DNA of 61,755 nt from Planctomycetota bacterium (GTDB taxonomy: Bacteria; Planctomycetota; GCA-002687715), in contig SIAO01000014.1 in NCBI GenBank assembly GCA_009691765.1, positions 1 to 61,755 on the forward strand, given 5' to 3'. Shown here in pieces: positions 33,169-42,365 of the stretch. The translations under genes were made by a program, and so were the position numbers. Every line of letters starts with the position of its first letter. Within the stretch, counting starts at the first letter, position 1. Under the pieces are notes generated by a model, which did not search any database, was not told the DNA's origin, and was given only the letters and a program-made list of their open reading frames with translations.

Positions 33169-34347
33169 TCAGTTCGCCCTCCGAAATGCGCAAGCCAAGC
33201 CTTGACCGCCGCTGATGCACAACGTGGCCAACCCCAGTTTTCCTTGGCGCCGCCGCAGTTCGTGCAGCAGCGTGACAACAATGCGCGCGCCCGTAGACCC
33301 AATCGGGTGCCCCAGCGCGATGGCTCCACCATTCACATTCATGCGCTCAGGATCAAACTTCAATTCGCGATCGCAAGCGAGCGCCTGCGCTGCGAAAGCT
33401 TCGTTGAGTTCCACAAGATCGAATTGGTCGAGCCGCAATCCCGTTGCCGCTTCAAGACGACGCACAGCCGGGACAGGACCAAGGCCCATCACTTTCGGAT
33501 CGACGCCCGCAGCGGACCACGCTTCAAAAGTGGCGAGCGGAGTGAGGCCGCGGCGTTGTGCTTCGCTCTCTTCCATCAACAAGAGCGCTGCCGCGCCATC
33601 CGTGATTCCAGAAGCATTGCCGGCAGTGACCGTGCCCGCCGCTGTGTCGAACACCGCTGGCAGCGCTCCGAGTTTCGCCGCGGTGAGATCGCCGCGCACT
33701 TGCTCGTCGCAACTCACTTCGCGCGGACCACCTTTGCCTGGCACGCTGACCTTGACGATGTCTTCGGCATGACTGGCTGCGGCGGCGGCGGCGCGCGCAT
33801 GCGAACGCGCTGCGAATTCGTCTTGCTCGGTGCGGCTGATGCCGTACTGGCGCGCAAGCGTTTCGGCAGTTTCACCCATGAGCTGATCGGCCATGGGACA
33901 GTGAAAACCGTCTTGATACATCGCGTCCACCATCTTGGCGTGGCCGATGCGATAGCCGAGGCGCGCTTCCGGCAAGAGGAACGGCACGCGCGTCATGCTC
34001 TCCATGCCGCCAGCAAACACGATTTTCGCATCGCCGAGCGCGATGGACTGCGCCGCGAGAATGATGGACTTCAACCCTGAACCGCAAGCCATATTTACCG
34101 TCGTCGCGGGCACGCTGACGGCGCAACCAGCCTTCAGTACGGCTTGGCGTGCAGGGTTTGGGCCAAGCCCCGCTTGGCGTGCACAGCCGATAAACGCGTC
34201 GTCGATTGCGTCCGGGTGCACGCCAGCTTGTGCCAGCACGGCACGCCCGGCAGCGGCCCAAAGGTCGGTTGCGGGCACATCCTTGAACTGTCCGAGGAAC
34301 TTCCCGATCGGAGTCCTCAATGCGTGCGTGACGACAGCGCGGGGCAT
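33169..34347 (-). CDS. acetyl-CoA acyltransferase (thiolase)
   Basis: A 392-residue thiolase. The nucleophile Cys88 (NMACGSGLK), the GHPIG His (NGGAIALGHPIGSTGAR) and the C-terminal Cys (CISGGQG) are all present, so it is a complete condensing/cleaving enzyme. It could run beta-oxidation thiolysis of 3-ketoacyl-CoA or acetoacetyl-CoA formation. Operon position with an enoyl-CoA hydratase favours acyl-CoA breakdown. It is the first gene of a five-gene minus-strand operon. A second thiolase at 46258 heads another acyl-CoA operon; the two are clearly different proteins. Confidence 0.93.
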   Translation of the reverse strand: MPRAVVTHALRTPIGKFLGQFKDVPATDLWAAAGRAVLAQAGVHPDAIDDAFIGCARQAGLGPNPARQAVLKAGCAVSVPATTVNMACGSGLKSIILAAQSIALGDAKIVFAGGMESMTRVPFLLPEARLGYRIGHAKMVDAMYQDGFHCPMADQLMGETAETLARQYGISRTEQDEFAARSHARAAAAAASHAEDIVKVSVPGKGGPREVSCDEQVRGDLTAAKLGALPAVFDTAAGTVTAGNASGITDGAAALLLMEESEAQRRGLTPLATFEAWSAAGVDPKVMGLGPVPAVRRLEAATGLRLDQFDLVELNEAFAAQALACDRELKFDPERMNVNGGAIALGHPIGSTGARIVVTLLHELRRRQGKLGLATLCISGGQGLACAFRRAN

Positions 34348-34479
34348 CGGCTGCGATTTCCTTCAGCGCCCAGTTCCATCTAGGGCGAGGCACTGTAACA
34401 ATGGCCCCGATGGCCCGGAACCCGACCCGCATGGCCAGCCCTTGGACTGCCGCATGCGGTCCCCTTGTGAGACAGAACG
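34348..34479. promoter_or_regulatory. divergent intergenic region between the thiolase operon and the hydrolase-like gene
   Basis: These 132 bases must hold the promoter of the five-gene thiolase operon (minus) and of the plus-strand exported protein. I see no clear consensus promoter or operator repeat. Confidence 0.4.
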
Positions 34480-35781
34480 ATGATGCGCGTACTTGCGATG
34501 TATTTCTTGGTCTGCATTCCCCTGTGCCTTCAAGCACAGGAAACGGTGAAACTCACAGCCGCCGACGGGCAAAAACTCTGCGGCACGCTGACGCGCCCAC
34601 CTGCGGGAGTCGCGCTCAAAGGCGGCGTAGTGCTGCTGCCCATGCACCGTTCCAACCGCACCGCTTTCGCAGCCTTCGCCCCGAGGCTCGCGGCCAAGGG
34701 CCTGATGTCTCTCGCGGTCGATCTGCGCGGCCACGGCGATTCCACACTGAACGAACAAGGCACCGTCATCGATGTTCCGCGTGAAGCGGCACCCGATCAC
34801 CCAGCACTTTCCATGCACGACGATGTTGCCGCCGCGCATGATGCATTGATAGCCGCCGGTGTGCCTGCGGGCTCCATTGTGTGGCTCGGTGGCGAACTTG
34901 GCGCCAACGTCGCCCTGCGCGCCGCAGGGATGAACACCCGCAAACCCGCAGCGCTCGTGCTGCTCACGCCGATGAAGTCCATCTGCAGCCTTGTCGCCGC
35001 AAGCGAAGCCATCGCGTGCAAGGAATTGCGCACCCTCGTCCTCGCCGCCAACGAAGATGCCGAGTTTGGAGCGAAGCCCGTAGTGCAAGCCCTTGGCGCG
35101 AAAGCGACGCTGCGCACTCTGACGGAACAAAACATCCTCGGCACGCGCATGCTAGGCCATGTGCCCGGTCTTGATGCCGACCTCATCACGTGGATGGAAG
35201 AATCCCTCAGCAGCGAATTGGTTTTAGACATCGGGCTCGTGAAGAGTGTCGTGCTCGACGGCGAACTCGGCAGCACCGAAGAAGAAGGTTGCACGGTCGT
35301 GGCCATCCCGCTGCCTAGCGCAGCAGGCGCTGCGCCCAAACAAGCACGTATGCGCCTCGCTCGCAACCGCAGCAAGCTGCTCTTTGGCATCGACATTCCT
35401 GAACGCTACTTGCATAACAACGCTGTCACGGTGTTCATCGACGGCAGTGGTGCAGGACCTGGCACTCCTAATTCGCGCTGCTTCGCTTTCGATCTGCGCC
35501 CGCAAGGCGCGCGTCACGAATTGAAGGTGCTGCGTGGTGCAGAAGGCGCGTGGAAAGCTGCGGAATTTTTGAGTTTGCAAAGTTATATGCGCACCAACGA
35601 AGTCACGCGCTGGACGGCAGAACTGGCTGTGCCGCTCGAACTGCTCGGCAGCGCCGAGGGCCAAGAAGTGCGCATCGCGTTCATGGTGCATGGCCAGAAA
35701 AAAGACGAAATCACTTTCTACCCCGCCGGAGTGGGCATGGACGTAACGCCCCGGCGCTGGGTGCGCGCGCGCTTGCGCTGA
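34480..35781 (+). CDS. exported alpha/beta-hydrolase-like protein lacking the serine nucleophile, with C-terminal beta domain
   Basis: A 433-residue protein with a signal peptide (to about LCLQA, residue 19). Residues 20-240 follow the dienelactone-hydrolase/serine-hydrolase fold (GVVLLPMHRSNR, VDLRGHGDS). At the nucleophile elbow, where GxSxG is expected, the sequence is GGELG, so Glu139 replaces Ser. The usual Asp (AANEDAEFG) and His (RMLGHVPGLD) remain. It is therefore probably a non-hydrolytic homologue or uses different chemistry. Residues about 250-433 form a beta domain resembling CBM9-like modules (VFIDGSGAGPGTPNSRCFAF, then TRWTAELAVPLELLG). It ends 11 bases before RNase Z and may share its transcript. 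Confidence 0.78.
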   Translation: MMRVLAMYFLVCIPLCLQAQETVKLTAADGQKLCGTLTRPPAGVALKGGVVLLPMHRSNRTAFAAFAPRLAAKGLMSLAVDLRGHGDSTLNEQGTVIDVPREAAPDHPALSMHDDVAAAHDALIAAGVPAGSIVWLGGELGANVALRAAGMNTRKPAALVLLTPMKSICSLVAASEAIACKELRTLVLAANEDAEFGAKPVVQALGAKATLRTLTEQNILGTRMLGHVPGLDADLITWMEESLSSELVLDIGLVKSVVLDGELGSTEEEGCTVVAIPLPSAAGAAPKQARMRLARNRSKLLFGIDIPERYLHNNAVTVFIDGSGAGPGTPNSRCFAFDLRPQGARHELKVLRGAEGAWKAAEFLSLQSYMRTNEVTRWTAELAVPLELLGSAEGQEVRIAFMVHGQKKDEITFYPAGVGMDVTPRRWVRARLR

Positions 35782-35792
35782 AAACTACTGCT

Positions 35793-36722
35793 ATGGAAAT
35801 CGTCATGCTTGGCACCAGCAGTGCCGTCCCCACCGCAAGGCGCGGGCTCTCTTCAGTAGCGCTCATCCGCGAAGGGGAATCGTTCCTCTTCGACTGCGGC
35901 GAAGGCACGCAGATGCGCTTGATCAAAGCCGAATTCCCGCGGCGCAAGTTTCACCACATCTTCATCACACATCTCCACGGCGATCACATCTTTGGTTTGG
36001 GTGGGTTGCTTTCGACGCTGAACCTCGGTGAACGCGAATACCCGCTGCACATCCACGGGCCCATCGGCATCGCGCGCTTCGTGAATTTCCTGCTGGGGTT
36101 TCCGCGCCCTGCACGCATGGGTTTTGAAATCCTCTTTCATGAGTTCGACGCGCGCTTCAGCGGCACGGTGTTGGAAACTCCCGAATACCGCGTGGAAGCT
36201 ATGCCACTGGTGCACACATTGCCAGCGCACGGTTTCCGCTTCGAAGAAATGGACATTCCTGGTCGCTTTGATGCTTCGCTCGCCGACACTCTCGGCGTGC
36301 CCTTCGGCCCAGAGCGTGGCGTCTTACAGCGTGGCGGAAGCATCACTCTCCAAGATGGTCGCGTGGTGCATGCAGCAGAACTCGTCGGCCCTGCACGCCG
36401 CGGCCGCGCCTTCGCCTATTGCACAGATACCGCCTATTGCGAAAATGCCGTCATTCTCGCACGCGGCGCCGATGTGTTGGTGCACGAAGCCACCTACGGC
36501 GACGACTTGGCTGAAATGGCCAAGGACCGCCGCCACAGCACCATCCGCGAAGCCGCCACCGTGGCGCGACGCGCCGGCGTAAAGCAATTCGTGGCCACGC
36601 ACTTCTCCACGCGCTACGACGGCCCCCTGATGGAGCAACTTCGCAGCGAAGGCGAATCCGTCTTCCCCGGCCTCCTCATGGCCAAAGACTTGCTCCGCGT
36701 TTCCCTGCCTCCCATCCCGTGA
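35793..36722 (+). CDS. rnz: ribonuclease Z (tRNA 3' endonuclease)
   Basis: A 309-residue metallo-beta-lactamase-fold nuclease that trims the 3' trailer of tRNA precursors. The zinc motif THLHGDHIFGL (His60, His62, Asp64, His65) is intact. Downstream ligands appear in PLVHTLPAHGFRFEE, YCTDTAYCENAV, VHEATYGDD and VATHFSTRYDG. The start MEIVMLGTSSAVPT is the standard RNase Z N terminus, which fixes the ATG at 35793 and rules out the longer in-frame extension. Length fits the short bacterial form. Confidence 0.95.
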   Translation: MEIVMLGTSSAVPTARRGLSSVALIREGESFLFDCGEGTQMRLIKAEFPRRKFHHIFITHLHGDHIFGLGGLLSTLNLGEREYPLHIHGPIGIARFVNFLLGFPRPARMGFEILFHEFDARFSGTVLETPEYRVEAMPLVHTLPAHGFRFEEMDIPGRFDASLADTLGVPFGPERGVLQRGGSITLQDGRVVHAAELVGPARRGRAFAYCTDTAYCENAVILARGADVLVHEATYGDDLAEMAKDRRHSTIREAATVARRAGVKQFVATHFSTRYDGPLMEQLRSEGESVFPGLLMAKDLLRVSLPPIP

Positions 36723-36894
36723 GCTAACGCTGCGCAGACCAAGGCGAGCGAGCAGCGTCGTGCGCCGGGGCAAAAGTGAGCGCAGGTGGAGCATTTCGTT
36801 CGAGGCCGCCGAGCCGGAATGCGTAGTCCTCTCCGGCCGCGCGGAGCCCACGCGAACCATGCTTGCGGCCGTATGATGCGCGCCGGAGGTTGGC

Positions 36895-37485
36895 ATGCGC
36901 TCGAATTGCATATGGATGGTGGCGCTTGGTTGTTGGATCTTGCTGCCGTTGCAGGCGCCGGAACATGGCCTGACGCAGGTGCCCGAGCGCATCACACTGG
37001 ACAAAGCCAGTTTGCGTACGGATGACGGCGACACGATCGACATCAAGAGCAAGGATCGCGTGGAGTCGGTGCGCATTCTGGGCATCGACACACCTGAGAT
37101 CTTGCATTTGGACCACGGCATCCCCTATGCGCAGCCCTTCGGCGATGTGGCTGCTGGGTTTCTCCGTGGTGCACTCGCCGTGGCGCGCAAAGTGGAGTTG
37201 TTGCGCAGCGGGCAGAAGGATCCTTTCGGCCGCACGCTTGGCTACATTTTTTTCGATAATCAGAATTACTCCGTATTGGTGCTCGAAGCACAGCTCGCTG
37301 TGGAATCCGTCACGCGTTACGGCGATAACGGTTTGCCGGCTGAGGCCGCAGCGTGCCTCGCAGCATCCAAGACCGTCGGCCCAGTGCCCTTCGAAGACCC
37401 GCATGTGTATCGCCAGCGCATGCGCAAAGTCACCTCAGACTTGAAGGCGAAAGGGCTGTATCCGCAGGTGCCGGAAGGCAAGTGA
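36895..37485 (+). CDS. exported staphylococcal-nuclease-like protein
   Basis: A 196-residue protein with an N-terminal hydrophobic signal (MRSNCIWMVALGCWILLPL). The SNase domain covers about 30-135. Residues matching the nuclease active site are visible: Arg60 in SVRILGIDTPEI, Asp65-Thr66-Pro67-Glu68, and Arg113 in DPFGRTLGYIF. It may therefore cut nucleic acids outside the cytoplasm. The ATG at 36895 follows a GGAGG ribosome-binding site at good spacing. Its stop overlaps the GTG start of the next gene by four bases (GTGA), so the two are coupled. The preceding 172 bases carry no gene. Confidence 0.85.
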   Translation: MRSNCIWMVALGCWILLPLQAPEHGLTQVPERITLDKASLRTDDGDTIDIKSKDRVESVRILGIDTPEILHLDHGIPYAQPFGDVAAGFLRGALAVARKVELLRSGQKDPFGRTLGYIFFDNQNYSVLVLEAQLAVESVTRYGDNGLPAEAAACLAASKTVGPVPFEDPHVYRQRMRKVTSDLKAKGLYPQVPEGK

Positions 37486-39632
37486 CGAGTTCTGAGCAAT
37501 CCAAACTCACGCAGCTCATGAGCCAGCGTGGCCCATGGCTGGTTGCCGTGCTGACACTGGCCATTGGCGGCTTCACGCTCACTCTCGATTTCGCACAAGA
37601 CGATTACTGGGTGCTGCCGACGGCTGCGGATCAGCTTCAAGGTGTGCTCGCGATGCCTTGGGACGGCGCGCCCGTGCCTCCAAAACCAGACAGCCCAACA
37701 TTCCAACCCACACTGTGGTTATGGGTGGCTGCCATGGATGCGATGTTGCCGCGACCTTGGCCGGCATGGCCTTTCCACGCAGTGGTGCTGTTGCTCCACG
37801 CTATGGCTGTTGCCCTCCTCTGCCGCGTGCTCACGCGACGCTGCGGGCCCACTGCGGCAGTCGCTGCATGCGTGCTGTTCGCATTAACCCCAATGGGCAT
37901 GCAAGCGTGGACATGGATCTCCGCCTCAGGCGCAGTGCTCGGCTTGCTGTTCACACTGTGGGCTGTAGATGTTTTCGACCGCAACGCTCGCAGCCTAGGG
38001 ACGATTTCCCTGCTCACGGCACTCGCCGTGCTGAGTCAGCGCGGAGCCGTCGTCGCCTTGCCATTCATTCTGTTGCTCGTTTGGAACAACACGCCCGCTC
38101 CAAAGCGTTGGACCAGCAGCGCTCGCGTCGTCGCATTGCCCCTAGCCGGATTGTTATTGCAAAGCATCGTCATCGGATTCGCGTACACCGGCGGCACGCG
38201 CGCTGGCTTCGATTCTCTGCCCTCGTGTTTCGCGGCGCTCCCAACACTGTTCATGGACATGCTGGCATTCCGCTGCGACGCGCCGTTGGCAACAGCCGCA
38301 TGGTCCGATGCGTTCCCACGCGCACTGCTGCTCTTGCCTTGGATAGCGCTGTTCTGCGCAGGCTTGATGGGTGGCACGCGTCACTTGCTGCGCGGCATGT
38401 TCCTCGTGGCACTCGCCAGCGTTCCCGCTGCCTTGCATTGGGGCATGTTGGCTGCGAGCGGACTCACGACCACAGGATCGCGCACGCTTTATCTGCCTAC
38501 AGCGGCGCTTTGCGCTCTCGTCGCCATCGTGCTTGGAAACTCTGGCCGTTGGAAGCCGGTGGCTGTGGCCGGCGTGTTGCTGGCAACGGCGCTCAGTGCC
38601 GATGCCTTCCTTGCGCGCAGCGCCGATGAACGCGCAGCAGCGCAGTCTGTGCGTGATCTGCGTGCTCAAGTCTGCGCCATCGCTGCGCAGTTGCCGCGAG
38701 ATGCACTGATCCTCGTCGCCGAACCCGAACCCACGCGCGCTGGTTTGCCGCTCGTATCGGCGCCTTTCGTCGCCGATGCGCTGCGCCCGCCATTCATCGC
38801 TGCGCATCTACGAGTGCGCGCTCATCACAGCACCGCAACGCTCTTGTCAGACCCTGATTTGCGCGCAGAGCCCACGTCGCTCGGTGTGCTGGATCGCACC
38901 ACTGGTCGCAGTGCCGTGCTGCCAGCATTGCCGCAAAACATGCCCAGTTGGACACGCGCGGCTTCTGGGTTTTGGGTGCCGTCCCATTCCCTACCGGCGC
39001 GTGCGCTCAACGCGGTGCAACTCCGCCCTGCGCCCGGCAGCGCAGTGACAGGCGCTCAAGTGCAAGCTGGAGCGGTGACCGCCTTCGCGTTCGCGCGCGA
39101 TGTCGGCAGCGAAGAGCGCATCATTATAGGTTTCGCGGACGACTTCGATTTGCTCTGTGCACCCAGTGTGGATTGGATCGCGACGCAAGGCACATTGGAT
39201 CTGCCGCCTGCAACATTTGTGGCGCTGCCGGAACTCGTCGCCGCATTGAAACCAGAGATAGACGCTGTCATTCCAGCCGGAACCATGCCGGAGTTTGTCT
39301 TGCCCGCGTGGCCACGCGCCGCCGGAGCCAACCTCGAGTTCCGCTTTCAGAGTGGCGATTTCCAATTCGAAGTGCGCTATGGGTTCACGGCTGAACAAGC
39401 GGCGCCGGATGGCAACGGCATCACGAGATTGCAACCCATAAGGATGTTGCGAGAGAACAGCACAAAAACCGATTTCACTTTCGAAGACGCCGTACGGCTG
39501 TTCCATGAACAACTGCGGCCTTTCGGCATTCAAAGCGTTGGGTTTGAATGGCGCGTCACCGCCACTGCGTCCGGATCCCCGAGCCCCATGGCGCGCACCG
39601 CGTGGAGACGCGCGCGCCTCGTCGCGCCATAG
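37482..39632 (+). CDS. large polytopic membrane protein, GT-C glycosyltransferase-like
   Basis: A 716-residue protein with about ten membrane helices in the first 400 residues and a soluble C-terminal part. An Asp-Asp pair in the first loop (DFAQDDYWVLPTA) sits where GT-C enzymes keep their catalytic acids. A lipid-linked-sugar transferase role is plausible but not proven, as no more specific motif is visible. The soluble part (about 400-716) has no motif I recognise. I start at the GTG at 37482, which overlaps the nuclease stop and follows GGAAGG; the longer in-frame extension lies inside the nuclease gene. It is convergent with a methyltransferase gene. Confidence 0.65.
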   Translation: MTSSEQSKLTQLMSQRGPWLVAVLTLAIGGFTLTLDFAQDDYWVLPTAADQLQGVLAMPWDGAPVPPKPDSPTFQPTLWLWVAAMDAMLPRPWPAWPFHAVVLLLHAMAVALLCRVLTRRCGPTAAVAACVLFALTPMGMQAWTWISASGAVLGLLFTLWAVDVFDRNARSLGTISLLTALAVLSQRGAVVALPFILLLVWNNTPAPKRWTSSARVVALPLAGLLLQSIVIGFAYTGGTRAGFDSLPSCFAALPTLFMDMLAFRCDAPLATAAWSDAFPRALLLLPWIALFCAGLMGGTRHLLRGMFLVALASVPAALHWGMLAASGLTTTGSRTLYLPTAALCALVAIVLGNSGRWKPVAVAGVLLATALSADAFLARSADERAAAQSVRDLRAQVCAIAAQLPRDALILVAEPEPTRAGLPLVSAPFVADALRPPFIAAHLRVRAHHSTATLLSDPDLRAEPTSLGVLDRTTGRSAVLPALPQNMPSWTRAASGFWVPSHSLPARALNAVQLRPAPGSAVTGAQVQAGAVTAFAFARDVGSEERIIIGFADDFDLLCAPSVDWIATQGTLDLPPATFVALPELVAALKPEIDAVIPAGTMPEFVLPAWPRAAGANLEFRFQSGDFQFEVRYGFTAEQAAPDGNGITRLQPIRMLRENSTKTDFTFEDAVRLFHEQLRPFGIQSVGFEWRVTATASGSPSPMARTAWRRARLVAP

Positions 39633-39636
39633 CGGC

Positions 39637-40722
39637 TCAGAGCAGCGGCTGCTCCATAGTGTCACCAAAACGATCGGTGCAACGCACGAGTGCATGCGTC
39701 GCCTGAAAGCCACGTGGAACGCGCGCACTCAAGATGAAACCAGCTTCTGCCAACGCTGGCTTCTGGAAGTTTGTGGCCACATCTTCGCGACTCACGCTTT
39801 CCAAAGTGCAAGGCACATCGACTCCGCTCACATGCAGCGTCAAGGCGCGAGCGGGCACTGAAGCGCGCAAGTCCGCGGCCCAGCCACCAACACGCAACGC
39901 ATCACCTGTGAGTTCATGGCGATCAATATGCAGCCCGAGACGACGCGAGCGCAGCACGGGATCGACAGCATTCAAAGGCTTCCGCAGCACGAGCGTGAAA
40001 GACTCGCGCAGCAATTTGGAGGGACGCGCAGCAGCACGACGCAACAACAAACGCCAGCGCGGCACATCCTGCGGCGTGAAATCGTCTTCGCAGGTGATGC
40101 TCACGGGCTCCAAGGCGTGGAAAGCCGCGAGGTCCAACAACTCCTGCAAAGTGAACTCATGGAAATGCCCAGGGTCCATGCCATCCCGCGGCATTTCAAA
40201 CGGATTGATGCCCCGGAGCAAGGTGAGGCGTGTCCAGAGGCGCGCTGCGTTGGGCGTCTGCAACACAAGAAAACCACCAGGCGCAATCCAGCGACGCACA
40301 CAGCCAAGCACCATGCGCGGCGAAGCGTGCAAGTGTTCGAGGATCTCGCCCATCATCACGATGTCGTGGCGCTCGAAACCCTCCCAGCCAGCTTGAGTGT
40401 GAGCCGTGTTCAAGTCGAAATCGAGATGCTCACCTTCACGCAACTTGGGCGAACGCGCGCGCCATGGCGCGCCGACGGTGTTCACGCGCTGCGCGAAACT
40501 GTCTGCGAGCAGATCTGAAAGCAAGTGCGGCGCCACATCCAGAATGCGCTGTGACTCGGGCCGCATGCGCAGGCATGAATCCACTGCGGCGAGCGCACGA
40601 ACGAAGCGGCGGGAATGAGTCGCAGCGTAACTGCGTTCTTCGGCGTTCAACTGAAATTGCTCGAGGTGCGCAAGCACTTCTTGCGGCGAGCGAGGAATAC
40701 GCGCACCTGCGTCAGCCGCCAT
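39637..40722 (-). CDS. class I SAM-dependent methyltransferase with C-terminal domain
   Basis: A 361-residue protein with a Rossmann-type methyltransferase core: RILDVAPHLLSDLLA (motif I position, but without the usual GxGxG), ERHDIVMMGEILEHLHASP, and RRWIAPGGFLVLQTPN. This pattern is of the Methyltransf_11/23 type. The C-terminal 120 residues form a separate beta-rich region. Substrate unknown; glycan or lipid precursors are common for this type. I use the ATG at 40722, preceded by GGGAGG, which overlaps the end of ubiX by 11 bases. It is the last gene of the nine-gene acyl-CoA operon. Confidence 0.78.
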   Translation of the reverse strand: MAADAGARIPRSPQEVLAHLEQFQLNAEERSYAATHSRRFVRALAAVDSCLRMRPESQRILDVAPHLLSDLLADSFAQRVNTVGAPWRARSPKLREGEHLDFDLNTAHTQAGWEGFERHDIVMMGEILEHLHASPRMVLGCVRRWIAPGGFLVLQTPNAARLWTRLTLLRGINPFEMPRDGMDPGHFHEFTLQELLDLAAFHALEPVSITCEDDFTPQDVPRWRLLLRRAAARPSKLLRESFTLVLRKPLNAVDPVLRSRRLGLHIDRHELTGDALRVGGWAADLRASVPARALTLHVSGVDVPCTLESVSREDVATNFQKPALAEAGFILSARVPRGFQATHALVRCTDRFGDTMEQPLL

Positions 40723-41299
40723 GAGTCTGCGGTCCCTCCCAACGCGGCGCGATGTCGTGATCGATGCCAAGTTGATCCAACACTTTGCCTACGACTTGAT
40801 TGATCACATCGTCGATGGTTTTCGGACGCGTGTAGAAGCCCGGCATCGGCGGCACGATGCTTGCGCCAAGCTCAGCGAGCGTGACCAGCGTGCGCAGATG
40901 CCCGAGGTGCAACGGCGTCTCGCGAGGCACAATCACGAGACGGCGACGCTCTTTCAAACACACGTCCGCAGCGCGCACAAGCAAGTTGTCGGCAAGACTG
41001 TGAGCGATGGCAGCGCAGGTGTGCATGCTGGCTGGGATCACCGCCATGCCCTGTGCTTTCCACGTGCCACTCGCGGGCGCTGCGGCGACATCCTTGAAAT
41101 CGTGCACCACATGCGCCAACGCCTTCAATGAATCCAAACTCCACTCAGGGGCTTCGATTTGCAGCGTGCGTACCGCCGAAGGCGTCACCACCAGATGCAC
41201 TTCCCCGCTGCTGTATTGCCGTAGCGCTTGCAGCAAACGAATGCCCATCACCGGGCCGCTACCTCCTGAAATGCCGACAATCCATCGGTCGCGCGCCAT
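40712..41299 (-). CDS. ubiX: UbiX-family flavin prenyltransferase
   Basis: A 195-residue flavoprotein of the UbiX/Pad family, which attaches a dimethylallyl group to FMN to make the prenylated flavin cofactor of UbiD decarboxylases. Motifs: N-terminal GISGGSGPVMGIRLLQAL, the conserved VIPASMHTCAAIAHSLADNLLVRAADV region (read at about 87-113), and VPRETPLHLGHL followed by PPMPGFYTRP. No ubiD-like gene is in the window, so its client enzyme is elsewhere. It begins one base after the stop of the divergent acyl-CoA dehydrogenase gene. Confidence 0.93.
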   Translation of the reverse strand: MARDRWIVGISGGSGPVMGIRLLQALRQYSSGEVHLVVTPSAVRTLQIEAPEWSLDSLKALAHVVHDFKDVAAAPASGTWKAQGMAVIPASMHTCAAIAHSLADNLLVRAADVCLKERRRLVIVPRETPLHLGHLRTLVTLAELGASIVPPMPGFYTRPKTIDDVINQVVGKVLDQLGIDHDIAPRWEGPQTHGG

Positions 41300-41300
41300 A

Positions 41301-42365
41301 TCAGACTCCGTTCAAGGCCGCGTCGGCCGCAGCGGTGTCGTATTCACCAAAACCTGGGAAACAGGCGTCACGCAAATAACGCTCGGCGGGGTATTCACGC
41401 GAGAGACCGAAACCGCCGAACACTTGCAAACAATCATCCGCAGCGCGCATGCCTTCACTGGCAGCAAAGGCCCGTGCTTGCCAAGCGCAACGTGCGTCGT
41501 CGCCGTTACTGTGTGCCGCGGCGGCGCAAGCACTCAACGCTGTCATGGCTGCCGCCAGCGCGTCAGCACGAGCGAGGCGTTGCTGCACTCCGCCGAAGTT
41601 GATGATGGTGTGACCAAACTGTTCGCGCTCGCTGGCGTAATGACGTGCATGTGCGCTCGCGCCCTGCGCGACACCGCTGAGCAAAGCCGCCACCGCAGTA
41701 CGCGCGCCTGACGAAACTCGCTGCGCGTTCGCTCCCGCAGCGAGCAGCGTCACGGCCGCGTCTTGCAAATTCAATTCACCGAGGGCGAGCCCGTGCATCC
41801 CGAGCGATTCGCGCGCCTTGGTGTGCTTCACGCCTCTCGCATCTGCGGAAAGCAACAGCAACACAGATTCGTGGTGCTCGCGCACTTCGAGCACATAGAC
41901 AGCAGCCATGCCGGCAAAAGGCACACAAGCGAAGTGGCCCGACACGCGCAGGTTTGTTCCATCACGCACAAGCGTTGCGCTGGCCTTGCCAGCCGCGAGT
42001 GCTGGAGCGAGCAAAGCCTTGCCTTGCAGTGCTGCGTCGAGCAGTGCTTCGCCAGCGGCGCTTTGCAACAGCGCCTCAATACCAATGCCCTGCGCTACGA
42101 GTAGTGCCGCAGGAGCCGCATGCGCCGTTGCCAACGCATGCACAGCGGCGGCGTGCAACAAGAAACCAGCGCCTGCGCCACCGCGCTCTTCGGGAACTGC
42201 CGCAGCGAAAAGACCGAGAGCCGCGAGTTCATCCAAGATCTCTGGAGCAATGGCACCTGTGTGCTCACATTCTTCCACTACGGGCGCAACGGCATCGCGA
42301 GCAAATTCCTCGATGGAAGCCAGCATCGTGCGTTGGTCGTCATTCATCAGCGCAGCGAAACTCAT
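41301..42365 (-). CDS. divergent acyl-CoA dehydrogenase-family protein
   Basis: A 354-residue acyl-CoA dehydrogenase homologue, shorter and more divergent than the one at 43706. Retained marks are [15 protein letters not shown] and [22 protein letters not shown], which contact FAD in the family. The mid-domain TEPxxGSD-type segment is not recognisable (the region reads [19 protein letters not shown]). The C terminus departs from the IYEGTSE form ([10 protein letters not shown]). It may be a low-activity or specialised dehydrogenase, or a partner subunit. The ATG at 42365 has an AGGAGG ribosome-binding site and overlaps the B12-subunit stop (ATGA). Confidence 0.82.
   Translation of the reverse strand: MSFAALMNDDQRTMLASIEEFARDAVAPVVEECEHTGAIAPEILDELAALGLFAAAVPEERGGAGAGFLLHAAAVHALATAHAAPAALLVAQGIGIEALLQSAAGEALLDAALQGKALLAPALAAGKASATLVRDGTNLRVSGHFACVPFAGMAAVYVLEVREHHESVLLLLSADARGVKHTKARESLGMHGLALGELNLQDAAVTLLAAGANAQRVSSGARTAVAALLSGVAQGASAHARHYASEREQFGHTIINFGGVQQRLARADALAAAMTALSACAAAAHSNGDDARCAWQARAFAASEGMRAADDCLQVFGGFGLSREYPAERYLRDACFPGFGEYDTAAADAALNGV

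Noticed and set aside
36724-37404. 226-residue minus-strand ORF
   Set aside because: It is antisense to the SNase-like gene, which has a good ribosome-binding site, signal peptide and active-site motifs. The antisense protein has no domain and an odd His/Arg/Gln composition.
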